Shown here: positions 8,983-19,081 of the stretch, piece by piece
Position numbering within the stretch: the stretch's first letter is position 1
Layout of the letters: every line of letters begins with the position of its first letter
Assembly (NCBI GenBank): GCA_963816795.1
Contig: CAWFLT010000017.1
Coordinates: 496,001-560,000, forward strand
Length of the DNA: 64,000 nucleotides
Direction of reading: 5' to 3'
DNA from: CAWFLT01 sp963816795
Lineage (GTDB): Bacteria > Acidobacteriota > Vicinamibacteria > Vicinamibacterales > SCN-69-37
Made by a program: the position numbers and the translations under genes
The notes under the pieces: model-generated
Databases searched by the model: none
What the model was told of the DNA's origin: nothing
What the model saw: only the letters and a program-made list of their open reading frames with translations

Positions 8983-9047
8983 GCAAGCAGAATAGGACGA
9001 GGATAGCCGGGACGCAAGCCGATCAGCGGCTCTACGCGCCGGGTTCC

Positions 9048-9119
9048 GCTCGCGGCTCACAGCTCGAGCCGCGCTACGTTCGCATCCAGCACCCAGCACC
9101 CAGCACCAGCACCCAGCAC
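9048..9119. repeat. E1 half-element followed by a 7-bp CAGCACC array
   Basis: The first part (to 9080) is the right half of E1, ending GAGCCGCGCTACG. It is followed by four to five CAGCACC heptamers (9087-9119), the complement of the GTGCTGG arrays at 27590 and 55238. It fills the space before xdhC. Confidence 0.75.
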
Positions 9120-9135
9120 GGCTCTAGAATGGATC

Positions 9136-10215
9136 GTGCTTTGGACCCGCCTCCGCGATCTTCAACAGTCAGGCCGTACCGCTGCGATTGCCACCGTGGT
9201 CAGGACGCAAGGGAGTACGCCGCAAGTGGTCGGCGCCAAGCTCGTCGCGGTGGATGACGAGGAGCGCGGACGCGCCGCGGGCACGTTGGGTGGCGGCTGC
9301 GTCGAGGCCGACGCGATCCTGGCCGCACGCGAAGTGATTCGCGCAGGAGGCCAATCGTTGCGCGCGTACGATCTCAGTGAGGACCTGGCCTGGAACACCG
9401 GCCTGGTGTGTGGCGGGACGATGTGGATCCTGGCAGAGCGCGCGGACGAGGCTCTGCGAGGGGATGACGGGAGTGTGCTGGAAGATCTGATCGCCGCCGC
9501 GGCAGGTGGGCCACCGATCGCGATCGTCACCTTGCTCGACCGGCGGAGCCGCGACCTGACGTTTGCCGGCCGGATGTTCGTCGACGCCTCGGGCCATCGC
9601 CGCGGGACGCTCGGGACCGATGCGCTGAACGCCCAGGCGGCGGCGTCCGGACTCGCGCAGCTGCCTCACGGCACCGCGCGTCTGGTGTCGCTGAACGAGT
9701 CGCAGGATGCGTTGATCGAGCCCGTGATTGGCCGTCCTCATCTGATCGTCGCTGGCGGGGGCCACGTCGCCCTCGCGATCGCGCGCCAGGCGCGGTTGCT
9801 CGATTTCAACGTCACCATCCTCGAGGACCGCCCGGAGTTCGCGAGCCCTGACCGCTTTGACGGCGCCACGGTCCTGCAAGGGGAAGTGCCGGCCTCCATT
9901 GCGTCGCTCGAGTATGGCTGGTCGAGCTACATCGTCATTGCCACGCGCGGGCACAAGCTGGATGCCGATTGCGTCCTTGCCGCGGTTGGCACGCCGGCGA
10001 AGTACATCGGCCTGCTCGGGAGCCGTCGCAAGACCATCCTCATTGCCGAGATGCTGCGCGAGCACGGGGTCACCGAAGAACGCATCCAGGCCATCCGGTC
10101 CCCAGTCGGCCTCGACCTCGGCGGCCGCACTCCAGCAGAGATCGCGCTCTCGGTGATGGCCGAAATCACGAAGGAGCGGTATCAGGGGACGGGGAGGGCG
10201 CTCAGGGAGCGCTGA
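9136..10215 (+). CDS. xdhC: XdhC-family molybdenum hydroxylase maturation protein
   Basis: XdhC proteins bind sulfurated molybdenum cofactor and deliver it to xanthine-dehydrogenase-type enzymes. The N-terminal XdhC/CoxI domain shows ATVVRTQGSTPQVVGAKLVA, TLGGGCVEADA and LVCGGTMWIL. The C-terminal Rossmann domain shows LIVAGGGHVALAIARQAR and KYIGLLGSRRKT. The length of 359 residues is normal. The start is a GTG; an ATG seven bases upstream is out of frame. It pairs functionally with the mocA-like gene upstream. The gene is intact. Confidence 0.9.
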   Translation: MLWTRLRDLQQSGRTAAIATVVRTQGSTPQVVGAKLVAVDDEERGRAAGTLGGGCVEADAILAAREVIRAGGQSLRAYDLSEDLAWNTGLVCGGTMWILAERADEALRGDDGSVLEDLIAAAAGGPPIAIVTLLDRRSRDLTFAGRMFVDASGHRRGTLGTDALNAQAAASGLAQLPHGTARLVSLNESQDALIEPVIGRPHLIVAGGGHVALAIARQARLLDFNVTILEDRPEFASPDRFDGATVLQGEVPASIASLEYGWSSYIVIATRGHKLDADCVLAAVGTPAKYIGLLGSRRKTILIAEMLREHGVTEERIQAIRSPVGLDLGGRTPAEIALSVMAEITKERYQGTGRALRER

Positions 10216-10266
10216 GCCCTCGGAACCCCGGCACCCCGGAACCCGTAACTTTTCCCAGCAACAACA

Positions 10267-12723
10267 ATGTTGAAAGACCTTCGCTTCGCTGCTCGCTTGC
10301 TCATTAAAGACCGGAGCTTTGCCCTGACGACGCTGTTGACGCTGGCGGTGTGCATTGGGGCCAATGCCGCCATCTTCAGCGTCGTGCGGTCCGTGCTTTT
10401 GCGGCCTCTGCCGGTGCCGCAGTCGGATCGGTTGGTCTTCCTGTCGAACAGCTATCCAAATGCCGGCGCGCCGCGCGCATCGACGGGCGTGCCCGACTAC
10501 TACGACCGCCTACGCGAGATGACCGTCTTCGACGAGCAGGCACTGTATCGCCGGACGGGCCTGACCTACGGCAGCGAGGGCGGCGCAGATCGTCTGAGCG
10601 CCGTGCGAGCCACGCCGTCGTTCTATCGAATTGCCGGCGTCACGCCAGTGCATGGCCGGATCTTCCGTGAGGAGGAAGGACAGGAAGGCAAGGACGCGGT
10701 CGTGATGCTGAGCCACGCGACGTGGCAGGCGCGGTTTGGCGCCAACCCGGCGGTCATCGGCCAGTCCATGCGTTTGAGCGGCCGTCCCCACGAGATCATC
10801 GGGGTGATGCCGCCGGGCTTCAAGTTTCTGTGGAGCGGCATCGATCTGTGGGTCCCGGCGGCGTTTACTGCCCGCGAGAAGTCGGACGAATCGCGGCACA
10901 GCAACAACTGGAACATGGTCGGCCGTCTGAAGCCTGGTGCGACGTTAACGCAGGCGCAGCAGGAGCTCGATGCCGTCAACGCTCGAAACGACGAGCGCTT
11001 TCCGCAGTTCCGGCAGATCCTGAAGGACGCCGGCTTCCACAGCTTCGCGTTGTTTCTGCAGGACGAAGTCGTCCGCGATGTCCGGCCCGTGCTTTACCTG
11101 CTCTGGGGCGGCGTCGCGTTCGTTCTGTTGATCGGGTGCGTCAACATCGCCAACCTCGTCGTGATCCGGTCGAGCGCGCGCTCGCGTGAGCTCGCGACGC
11201 GCCATGCCCTCGGCGCGGGGCTTGGCCGCCTGTCGCGGCAATTGCTGACCGAGACGCTGCTGCTCGCGGCGCTTGGCGGCGCCGCGGGCGTCTTTCTCGG
11301 CTGGTGGGCGCTGCGTTCGCTGACGGTGCTCCGTCTCGACCAGTTGCCGCGCGGTCATGAAATCGCCCTGGATCCCGCGAGCGTCGCTATCATCGGCGCC
11401 CTCGCGCTCCTGGTCGGCCTCGTCATTGGCATCCTGCCGGTGCTGCGGCTCGCGCGGCTGGACGTGAACGTCACCTTGCGCGAAGAAGGCCGTGGGGGCA
11501 CGAGCGGCCGCGGCGCGCACCTGCTCCGGCGCGGTCTGGCGACCGCGCAGGTCGCCATCGCGTTCACGCTGCTCATCGGTGCCGGGCTCCTCCTCGCGAG
11601 CTTCCGCGCGGTGTTGAAGCTCGATCCCGGGTTCAGTCCTGACCATGTCGTCGCCGCGTCGTTCGCACTGCCGTCGACGTCCTACCGAGACGATGCGGCC
11701 ATTGTGACCTTCGCGAATCGCACGCTTGCAGCCGTCCGCGCGCTGCCCGGCGTTGAATCTGCGGGCATCACCTCGCAGCTGCCGTTCAGCAGCGACCGCA
11801 GTGACAGCGTCATCATCGCCGAGGGCTACACGATGAAGCCCGGCGAGTCGCTCATCTCACCGACGCAGAACTACGTCAGCGACGGCTATTTCGAGGCGAT
11901 GAAGATTCGCCTCGCCCGAGGCCGAGTGTTCGACGCGCGCGACACGCCGGAGTCGCCGCGTACGATCATCGTCGACGAGCGCCTGGCGCAGAAGTTCTGG
12001 CCAGGCCAGGACCCGCTCGGCCGGCGGATGTATCTGCCCAACAATCCAGAGGACGTCCTCAAAGTCACCGCGGAAACCAGGTTCATGACCGTGGTCGGCG
12101 TCGTCGGCGAAGTGCAGATGGCCGATCCGGTGGAGGACCGCAAACCGGTTGGGGCGTACTACATTCCATATGCGCAGGGGCCCGATTCGGGGTCGACGCT
12201 GGTCGTCCGGACGGCGATCGAGCCGGACGCTCTCATCAATCAGGTGAGGAAGCAGATCGCGACGATCGATCCGGAGCTGCCGCTCTACTCGATCGACACG
12301 ATGGAAGCGCGGCTCGACGCCGGCTTTGTCGGCCGGAAGGTGCCGATGCTGGTGGCGGCGGCGTTCGGCGTGGTCGCGCTGTTTCTCGCCGCGTTGGGCA
12401 TCTACGGCGTCCTGGCGTATGGCGTGGCGCAGCGGCGACGCGAGATCGGCATCCGCATGGCGCTCGGCAGTACGACGCGCGAAGTGTTCGGTCTCGTCCT
12501 TCGCGACGGGATCACGATCGTGGCGATCGGACTCGTCGCGGGCGCCGTGATGGCCTACTTCGTCGGCCGCGCGATGCAGACGCAGCTCTACGAAGTGCGG
12601 GCGACGGATCCGACGGTCGCCGGCCTGGTCGTGGCGCTGCTCGTCGTGGTCGCGCTCATCGCGACGCTCGTCCCGGCGCGCCGGGCGGCAAAGGTCAATC
12701 CGGCGGGGGTGTTAGGAGCATAG
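10267..12723 (+). CDS. ADOP-family MacB/FtsX-like permease
   Basis: This 818-residue permease is built from two FtsX-type halves. Each half has one N-terminal membrane helix with a periplasmic MacB-like domain and then three helices. The opening LKDLRFAARLLIKDRSFALT and GANAAIFSVVRSVLLRPLP is the signature of acidobacterial duplicated orphan permeases. The first membrane block includes VLLIGCVNIANLVVIRSSAR; the C-terminal block includes REIGIRMALGSTTREVFGLV. ADOP genes usually lack an adjacent ATPase, as here. Transport substrate and partner are unknown. The frame is intact; no strong ribosome site is seen upstream. Confidence 0.9.
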   Translation: MLKDLRFAARLLIKDRSFALTTLLTLAVCIGANAAIFSVVRSVLLRPLPVPQSDRLVFLSNSYPNAGAPRASTGVPDYYDRLREMTVFDEQALYRRTGLTYGSEGGADRLSAVRATPSFYRIAGVTPVHGRIFREEEGQEGKDAVVMLSHATWQARFGANPAVIGQSMRLSGRPHEIIGVMPPGFKFLWSGIDLWVPAAFTAREKSDESRHSNNWNMVGRLKPGATLTQAQQELDAVNARNDERFPQFRQILKDAGFHSFALFLQDEVVRDVRPVLYLLWGGVAFVLLIGCVNIANLVVIRSSARSRELATRHALGAGLGRLSRQLLTETLLLAALGGAAGVFLGWWALRSLTVLRLDQLPRGHEIALDPASVAIIGALALLVGLVIGILPVLRLARLDVNVTLREEGRGGTSGRGAHLLRRGLATAQVAIAFTLLIGAGLLLASFRAVLKLDPGFSPDHVVAASFALPSTSYRDDAAIVTFANRTLAAVRALPGVESAGITSQLPFSSDRSDSVIIAEGYTMKPGESLISPTQNYVSDGYFEAMKIRLARGRVFDARDTPESPRTIIVDERLAQKFWPGQDPLGRRMYLPNNPEDVLKVTAETRFMTVVGVVGEVQMADPVEDRKPVGAYYIPYAQGPDSGSTLVVRTAIEPDALINQVRKQIATIDPELPLYSIDTMEARLDAGFVGRKVPMLVAAAFGVVALFLAALGIYGVLAYGVAQRRREIGIRMALGSTTREVFGLVLRDGITIVAIGLVAGAVMAYFVGRAMQTQLYEVRATDPTVAGLVVALLVVVALIATLVPARRAAKVNPAGVLGA

Positions 12724-12727
12724 CAAG

Positions 12728-12793
12728 ACGTAGCGCGGCTCGGTTTATGAGCCGCGATCGCTTCGCGGCTCAAAGTTCGAGCCGCGCTACGTA
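12728..12793. repeat. E1 palindromic repeat, full copy
   Basis: This ~66-bp element starts GTAGCGCGGCTC and ends with the exact complement GAGCCGCGCTAC. Inside are two smaller hairpins of CGCGGCTC/GAGCCGCG, so it can fold as one long stem or as two stem-loops. It follows a stop codon directly and lies between two converging genes. It is nearly identical to 58262-58326. Confidence 0.9.
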
Positions 12794-12805
12794 CCCCGGA
12801 ACCGG

Positions 12806-14493
12806 TTAGCGCGTCGTCTTCTGTTTCTCCACCATCGCCGCTACATCCTCGAGCAACTTCTTCGGCTCGTACACCACGCCGCCCTTGATCGTGTAGCGGA
12901 TGCCGCCAACGCGGTCGGCGTGCTGCGTTTCCTCGTTCAACCTGACCGCGCCCGTCCCGTAGAGCACTTTGAAGTTCTCGAGCGGGTTCTGATCGACGAT
13001 CACCATGTCGGCGAGCATGCCCGGTTTGACGACGCCGCGGTCGAGCGGTTTCTTTGATGCCTCGGCGAGCGTCAGCCCGCCGTTCATCGTCGCGGCCTGG
13101 ATGACTTCGAGCGGGTGGAAGCCGGCTTCCTGCAGCATCTCGAGCTCGTTGATGTAGCCGAAGCCGTAGGTCTGATAGATGAAGCCGGAGTCGGAGCCGG
13201 TGGTGATGCGGCCGCCCATCTTCTTGTAGTCGTTCATCAGGCGGAACCACACCTGATAGAAATTCCGCCACGCCACCTCGTCCGCGGTCGTCCAGTTGTA
13301 CCAGTAGGCGCCGTGATTGTTCCGGCTCGGGCGCGTAGAAGGCCATCAGCGACGGCAGCGTGTACTTGTCGTGCCATTCGGCGGCGCGGAAGCGCATCAC
13401 GTCGCGGCCGGCCGAATAGATCGTCAGCGTGGGATCGAACACGGTGCCGAGCTTCAGGTGCTCCTCGAGGTACGCCTTCCACTCCGGGCTGCCGGGCGGA
13501 TGAATCTGATCCCACAGGCGCGCGACCTGACCGAAGCGCCACTGTTCGTCGTTGTAGTTCATGTCGACGGGCCACGGCTGGACGACGTAGTCGCGCAACA
13601 GCGATTCGAAGTGTCCGTAGAAGTGCGTGATCGATTGCAGGCCGAGGCGCGCGGCTTTGATCGCGTTCATCTGCGCGACGCCCGTCTGCTGCAGATGGGC
13701 CGTGCTGCCGAGATTGTTCTTCTTCGCCTCGTCGAGCAGCGCCGCCATGATCGACGGTTCCTCGGCGCCGATCTTGAGGCCGTCGATCCCGTTGGCGGCC
13801 CCCCAGCGCACCCATTCGCGGGCCTTCTCGGGCGTGTTCACCGCGCCGCCGGACCAGCCGCTGCCCGGCCGCTGGTAGTTGATGATGTGCGGCGCGACGA
13901 TCTCGTTCTTCTCCGCGCGCGACCGTTCGTTGACGGTGAAATCGTGTGCGCGCCATCGGCACGCCGCGGACCGTCGTCACGCCGTGCGCCAGCCACAACT
14001 TGTAGGCGTACTCGGCCTCCGCATTCTTGGGGGGACCGCCCGCGTGCACGTGCATGTCGACGAAACCGGGAAGCAAATACATGCCTGGCGCGTCGATGAC
14101 CTGATCCGCGTTCGGCGGCGCGCCGCCCTGGCGCGCCGGCAGGCCGGGCGTGCCGGCGCTGGTGATGCGGAGGATGCGGTTGTTCTCGACCGTGACGTTC
14201 ATCGGCCCGTAGGGCGGCGCGCCGGTCCCGTCGATGACCATGACACCGCGGATCAGAAGCGTCTTGAAGGGACCGATCCCTTCGCCGGGGCGACGCCCCG
14301 GCGCGGCGACGAAGCCGCCGCCCTGAGGCGCGCCACCTTGCCGGGCTCCCTGGCCGGTTCCGCCCTGGCGTCCGGCTGGCGCTGGCGGAGCGGCGGTTTG
14401 CGCCCCGATCGCCGGCGCATTGCTGAACGTGCTGAAAAAGCCGGCCATCAGGCCGGACGCGATCACGATCGTCACCACGCGGCGAAGCGCCAT
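12806..14493 (-). CDS. secreted amidohydrolase (imidazolonepropionase-like), two frame breaks
   Basis: A signal peptide ([19 protein letters not shown]) is followed by a Gly/Gln/Arg-rich linker and then an amidohydrolase-superfamily barrel. [13 protein letters not shown] gives the HxH metal site; ITTGSDSGF carries the late metal Asp and [15 protein letters not shown] the C-terminal fold. [17 protein letters not shown] is the typical end sheet. Such proteins hydrolyse amides, cyclic imides or dipeptides in the periplasm; the substrate is not predictable. Frame changes near 13940 and 13310 divide it into three readable pieces, yet motif order is complete. It converges with the ADOP gene across an E1 element and diverges from the second ADOP gene. 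Confidence 0.8.
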
Positions 14494-14596
14494 ACGTCCT
14501 CCGGTACGGGCGGATTATAGAAGCGGGGTTGGCTTGCGAACAACCTCGTGGGACGATGGAACGAACGTGTATACCGCCCAGCGAAGGAGACCTCTT

Positions 14597-16999
14597 GTGG
14601 CTCTGCAGGATGTCCGCGCCACCGCGCGATTGATGCGAAAACAGCCGTTCTTCACCGCTGGCGTGCTCGTCATGCTGGCGCTTGGCATCGGGGCGACCAC
14701 CGCCATCTTCAGCGTCGTGTACGGCGTCCTTTTGAAGCCGCTGCCGTTTCCGGAGCCCGACCGCATCGTGCAGGTCTACGGGTCCGTGCCCGCCCGCAGC
14801 ATCCCCCAGACGTCCCTCACCGAAGCCAATGGCTGGGACATCCGCGACATGAACCGATCGCTCGAGGAGTTCGGCCTCTACCGTGGCTCGAGTTTCACCC
14901 TCACCGGCTTCGATCTGCCAGAGCGTGTTTCTGGTGCCACGGTCAGCGTCGGCTTCTTTCGCAGCCTGCGCGCGCAGCCGGTTGCCGGCCGGCTCTTCGC
15001 GCCGGGCGAGGATGATCCGGGCGCTCCGGCGACGCGCGCGCTCCTGTCGCACGGGTTCTGGACACGCCGGTTCGGCGCCGATCCGGGCATTGTCGGCCGG
15101 GCCGTGTCCCTCGATGGCCGGCCGTACGAAGTCGTCGGCGTACTGCCGCCTGGCAGTCCGTGGCTCGATGCCGCCGACGTCTTCGTCCCCCTCCTCCGGC
15201 GGCCGAATGCGAATCGTGGCAGCTGGGAGTACGTCGGGATCGGCCGGCTGAAGGACGGCGTGACGATCGAGGCCGCGCGGGACGATCTTCGCCGCGTCGG
15301 GACCGAGCTCGAGGCACGCTATCCCGCCAACAAGGGCTTGACCAATGTCGTGCAGCCGAGCCGCACGTGGATCGCCAGCGACGAGTTGCGACGCACGCTC
15401 TGGGTCCTCCTTGGTGCCGTCGGCCTGTTGCTGGTCATTGCCTGCGTGAACGTGACCAACCTCCTCCTCGCACGTGCATCGACTCGCGTCCGCGAGAGCG
15501 CCGTCCGTGCCGCGCTCGGCGCCACTCGCAAGGACCTGGTTCGCGAGCGCCTCACCGAGTCGCTGATCCTCAGCGCCGTCGGCGCGGGCCTCGGCTGGCT
15601 CGTCGCCATTGCGATGGTCCGGTTGTTGAAGTCACTCGATCCCGGAGGCATTCCGCGCCTGGCCGAAGTCGATCTCAACGGCTGGGTCCTTCTGTTCACC
15701 GCGGCTGCCGCCTTCACGGTCGGTCTCGTCACCGGTCTTGTCCCGGCACTGCAGGCGCCGTTCACGCACGTCGTGGCGGCGCTGCGCGACGGCCAACGCG
15801 GCACGATTGGCGATCGCAAGCACGATCGCGTCCGTCAGCTGTTTGTCGGCGCGGAAGTAGCGCTTTCACTGGTGCTGCTCGTCGGCGCCGGCCTGCTGGT
15901 GCGCAGTCTCACACAAGTCCTCGCCGCCGATCGCGGGTTCCAGACCGAGCGCCGGTTGCTCGCCACGGTCAGCATCCCGAGCGCCTACCCGGAGGACCGG
16001 CGCACTCAGATCGTGACCGACATCCTGCAGCGGCTCGAAGGCGTGCAGGAAGTGGTGACGGTGGCAGCGGTCAGCGGACGGCCGCTCTCGCGTGGGAGCA
16101 CCGGTATGGGCATCGTGGCCGCTGACGGCCCGGCCATCGCCGAAGCCGACGTGCCCTGGGCGAGCTGGCGCATCGTCACGAAGCAGTACTTTGCGGCGAT
16201 GGGTCTCTCGATGGTGGCCGGCCGCGGCTTCACCGAACAGGACACGATCGGCAAGCCCTGGCGCGTCGTGATCAGCAAGCGACTTGCCGATTTGCTCTGG
16301 CCGGGCGAGAGTCCGATCGGCCGCACCGCCCTGCTGTGGCGCGGGCAAAGCGAGCTGAGAAGCGAAGTCGTCGGTGTCGTCAGCGACATGCGCGAACGCG
16401 GCCTTGAAACCGGGCCGACGCTCGCCGTCTACATTCCGGCGTACGGCGCGCTCGGCGGCACGACGCTGCAGTTGGTGATGCACACGAGGGGTGCACCCGA
16501 GTCGGCCGGGCCTGCGCTGCGCTCGATCGTCACGAGCGTCGACCCCACCTTGCCGGTCTCCGGGATTCGCACGCTCGAAGAAGTCGTCACGGCTTCGGTC
16601 GCCACCCGCCGGTTGACGATGCTGCTGCTGGTCACATTCGCGGGCCTGGCCGCGCTTCTCGCGCTTGCCGGAGTCTATGGCGTGCTCGCTTATTCGGTTG
16701 CCAGGCGGACCTCTGAGATCGGAGTGCGGCTCGCCCTGGGCGCCCACCGCGCCGGTCTCTTGCGCCATGTGATTGCACAAGGCATGCGTCCGGTGATCGC
16801 CGGTGTCATCATCGGCCTGATCGCGATGTACTGGCTCTCGCGCCTGATGACGACGCTTCTGTTTGGGATCGAGCCTGGCGATCCGCTCACTTACGCTGCC
16901 GTAGTGGGCGCGTTGCTGGTGGCCGCGGTCCTCGCGTGCTATTTCCCCGCGCGCGCGGTCTTGCGCGTGGATCCTGTGGTGGCGCTCAGGACTGAGTAA
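14597..16999 (+). CDS. ADOP-family MacB/FtsX-like permease
   Basis: This second duplicated orphan permease has about 800 residues. I choose the GTG at 14597 because AAGGAG lies seven bases upstream; a longer open frame runs back over the neighbour's start and is not plausible. [20 protein letters not shown] and [20 protein letters not shown] match the first permease, as do [18 protein letters not shown] and the closing [20 protein letters not shown]. The periplasmic domains differ, so the two are paralogues, not a recent duplicate. No ATP-binding partner is adjacent. The frame is intact. Confidence 0.9.
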   Translation: MALQDVRATARLMRKQPFFTAGVLVMLALGIGATTAIFSVVYGVLLKPLPFPEPDRIVQVYGSVPARSIPQTSLTEANGWDIRDMNRSLEEFGLYRGSSFTLTGFDLPERVSGATVSVGFFRSLRAQPVAGRLFAPGEDDPGAPATRALLSHGFWTRRFGADPGIVGRAVSLDGRPYEVVGVLPPGSPWLDAADVFVPLLRRPNANRGSWEYVGIGRLKDGVTIEAARDDLRRVGTELEARYPANKGLTNVVQPSRTWIASDELRRTLWVLLGAVGLLLVIACVNVTNLLLARASTRVRESAVRAALGATRKDLVRERLTESLILSAVGAGLGWLVAIAMVRLLKSLDPGGIPRLAEVDLNGWVLLFTAAAAFTVGLVTGLVPALQAPFTHVVAALRDGQRGTIGDRKHDRVRQLFVGAEVALSLVLLVGAGLLVRSLTQVLAADRGFQTERRLLATVSIPSAYPEDRRTQIVTDILQRLEGVQEVVTVAAVSGRPLSRGSTGMGIVAADGPAIAEADVPWASWRIVTKQYFAAMGLSMVAGRGFTEQDTIGKPWRVVISKRLADLLWPGESPIGRTALLWRGQSELRSEVVGVVSDMRERGLETGPTLAVYIPAYGALGGTTLQLVMHTRGAPESAGPALRSIVTSVDPTLPVSGIRTLEEVVTASVATRRLTMLLLVTFAGLAALLALAGVYGVLAYSVARRTSEIGVRLALGAHRAGLLRHVIAQGMRPVIAGVIIGLIAMYWLSRLMTTLLFGIEPGDPLTYAAVVGALLVAAVLACYFPARAVLRVDPVVALRTE

Positions 17000-17041
17000 G
17001 GCCCGATGAATCGCGCTGCATTAATGGTCAGAAAAACCTCA

Positions 17042-17194
17042 ACATGAAGATCTGAAGACATGAAGACGCTCTGGCCTGGCGGACGATCCGTCCGCGGCTC
17101 GGATCCACGTGAGCGCACGTCACGGCCAGGCCGCTGGCGGCATGCCGCTGATGTTTGGACAAGCGATTTGCTTCACCGCTTCACGGCTTCATGG
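17042..17194. repeat. inverted octamer array (ATGAAGAC / GCTTCACG) around a palindrome
   Basis: Three ATGAAGAC-like octamers at 17042-17067 face three complementary GCTTCACG-like octamers at 17170-17194. Between them lies a GC-rich stretch whose ends also pair (GGCCTGGC at 17073, GGCCAGGCC at 17124). Apart from this, the 261 bp between the permease and the next gene show nothing I can name. Confidence 0.7.
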
Positions 17195-17260
17195 TGAGTG
17201 TTTTCCGACGCGAATCGGCGTCGCCGCACGCGATGACATCGCGCATAGTATGAAGACGCC

Positions 17261-18190
17261 ATGAAAATCGTGATCGCCGGCGGGAGCGGCTTCCTGGGCC
17301 GGACGCTGGCGTCACGGCTCGCCGGCGCCGGTCACGAGATCGTGGTGCTCTCGCGGACGGCGGCGCCCGGCCAGTCGCCTCGGCAGGTCGCCTGGCGGCC
17401 GGACGGTACCGCGGCGACGGGAGGCAGCGAGTCGAACTGGCATCGTGAGCTCGACGGCGCTGGCGCTGTCGTCAACCTCGCTGGTGCCGGCATCGCCGAC
17501 AAGCGATGGACGGCGGCGCGCAAGCAGGAGCTCCGGCAGAGCCGCGTCCTCAGCACGCGGAGCCTGGTCGCTGCCGTTCGCGCGGCGACCGTCAAGCCTC
17601 AGGTGTTCATTCAGGGCTCGGCCGTTGGCTTCTACGGCACCGATGGCGACCAGGCATTTGACGAGTCGTTTCCGCCCGGACAGGACCTGCTCGGCGATGT
17701 GTGCGTGGCCTGGGAGGCGGAAGCGCACCCGGTACGCGCGCTCGGGCTGCGGCTGGTCATCGTCCGGACCGGCATCGCCCTCGACCAGGACGGCGGCGCG
17801 CTTCCTCAGATGGCACGACCGTTCCGTTTCTTCGTCGGCGGCCCGGTGGCCTCGGGGCGTCAGTATTTTTCCTGGATTCACCGGGACGACTGGGTGTCGT
17901 TCGTCATCTGGGCGCTCGAGACGACGACGGCGTCGGAGGTCTACAACGCGACGGCGCCCACACCCGTGACGAATGAAGAATTCTCGAAGGCGCTCGGCCG
18001 CGCGCTTGGCCGGCCGAGCTGGCTCCGCGTCCCGGGATTCGCGCTACGAATTCTCTTTGGCGAGTTCGCCAACGAGGGACTGATTCGCGGTCAGCGCGTC
18101 ATCCCCAAACGCGCCATCGACGCTGGTTTCCAGTTTGCGTACCCGGATATCGACGGCGCGCTCGCCGCGATCCTGCAGAGAGGTACGTAG
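17261..18190 (+). CDS. TIGR01777 family epimerase-like protein
   Basis: This 309-residue extended short-chain dehydrogenase fold of the YfcH/SulA group opens with [20 protein letters not shown] for NAD(P) binding. The family signatures [31 protein letters not shown] and [11 protein letters not shown] follow, with the DUF1731-type C-terminus ([20 protein letters not shown]). The catalytic role of the family is unsettled. The final Thr-stop (ACG TAG) lies inside an E1 repeat, so its end is defined by the repeat. The frame is intact. Confidence 0.9.
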   Translation: MKIVIAGGSGFLGRTLASRLAGAGHEIVVLSRTAAPGQSPRQVAWRPDGTAATGGSESNWHRELDGAGAVVNLAGAGIADKRWTAARKQELRQSRVLSTRSLVAAVRAATVKPQVFIQGSAVGFYGTDGDQAFDESFPPGQDLLGDVCVAWEAEAHPVRALGLRLVIVRTGIALDQDGGALPQMARPFRFFVGGPVASGRQYFSWIHRDDWVSFVIWALETTTASEVYNATAPTPVTNEEFSKALGRALGRPSWLRVPGFALRILFGEFANEGLIRGQRVIPKRAIDAGFQFAYPDIDGALAAILQRGT

Positions 18191-18215
18191 CGCGGCTCGG
18201 TCTGTGAGCCGCGGT
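18183..18215. repeat. E1 element, partial copy supplying a stop codon
   Basis: ACGTAGCGCGGCTCGG is followed by GAGCCGCG. The TAG of the upstream TIGR01777 gene is the TAG inside this element. Confidence 0.8.
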
Positions 18216-18230
18216 CTCGTCGCGCGCACC

Positions 18231-19010
18231 CTACTTCGTCACCTTCACATCACCGCTGAAGGTGTGAAAGCGCAGCGTCGGGCCCGAGCCGCCGGGCAGG
18301 TCGCCACGCACGCCGCGGCCGCCGGATGAGCGCACGCTCAAGGGCAGATCGCTGTCGAAGTTGCCGCTGAACGTGCTGAACCGCACCGATCCCTTGGCGC
18401 CGTCGGCAATCCGCGCCCGGATGTCGCCGCTGAACGTCTCCGCCGACAGATCAGGTGTGGCGCCCGCGCCGGTGACATCAACTTCGATGGCCCCGCTGAA
18501 CGTCTTCAAATCGATGGCGGCCCGCGCTCCGGTCACGACGATATCGCTGGAGAACGACTCGAGCCGCTGGCCCCCTGTGACGCCGGAAACCGTGACTTTG
18601 CTCTCGAAGACCTTCACGTCAAGTTCTGCCGACGCCGGCACCTGGATGTCGAACTCGGTCTCGACGACGTTGTTGTCGTCATCGCCGCGGTTGCGATCGC
18701 GGTTCTGATCGCCGTCCGGCCGTTTGTTGGCTTCGATCTCGACTGTCGATCCTGACGTCGTGATTTCCAGCTTGATGCGATCCAATCGCTCACGGGTGGC
18801 CCGCCGCACCGCCTTGATCACGACGTCGCGCCCGGTGCCTGCGGTGATGCGAACCGGACCGGAGAAGTTCTTTAGCCTGACCGTGCCTTTGTCCGGAAGT
18901 GGGACGGTCCGGTTGACCGTTTCAGTCTCGCGCTGCGCAGCCAGCACTGCCGGTGCTGCGATCACCCCCGCCGCCAACACTCCGCCAATGACAAGTCCCG
19001 TCCACCGCAT
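18231..19010 (-). CDS. exported DUF4097 beta-helix-like protein
   Basis: The start ATG at 19010 has a strong GGAAGGAG site upstream. It opens a signal peptide (GLVIGGVLAAGVIAAPAVLA). The mature part is a series of short beta units recognisable by repeated FSG/FS motifs (LKNFSGPVRI, LESFSSDIVV, LKTFSGAIEV, AETFSGDIRA, FSTFSGNFDS, FHTFSGDVKV), typical of DUF4097/adhesin-like repeat proteins. An acidic Asp/Asn/Arg-rich insert lies mid-protein. In this phylum such proteins often sit near anti-sigma or stress genes; no such neighbour is here. It lies just after hisA, with 71 bp between. Confidence 0.85.
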   Translation of the reverse strand: MRWTGLVIGGVLAAGVIAAPAVLAAQRETETVNRTVPLPDKGTVRLKNFSGPVRITAGTGRDVVIKAVRRATRERLDRIKLEITTSGSTVEIEANKRPDGDQNRDRNRGDDDNNVVETEFDIQVPASAELDVKVFESKVTVSGVTGGQRLESFSSDIVVTGARAAIDLKTFSGAIEVDVTGAGATPDLSAETFSGDIRARIADGAKGSVRFSTFSGNFDSDLPLSVRSSGGRGVRGDLPGGSGPTLRFHTFSGDVKVTK

Positions 19011-19081
19011 GGCTATCGCTCCTTCCAGGGTATAGACGGGGCGACTGGACAGAGGGTTGCTCGGGTTTTCTACATTGGCGG

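Noticed and set aside
14420..14596. N-terminal extension of the second ADOP permease
   Set aside because: The extension overlaps the start of the diverging amidohydrolase, is not ADOP-like, and a GTG with AAGGAG upstream lies at 14597.
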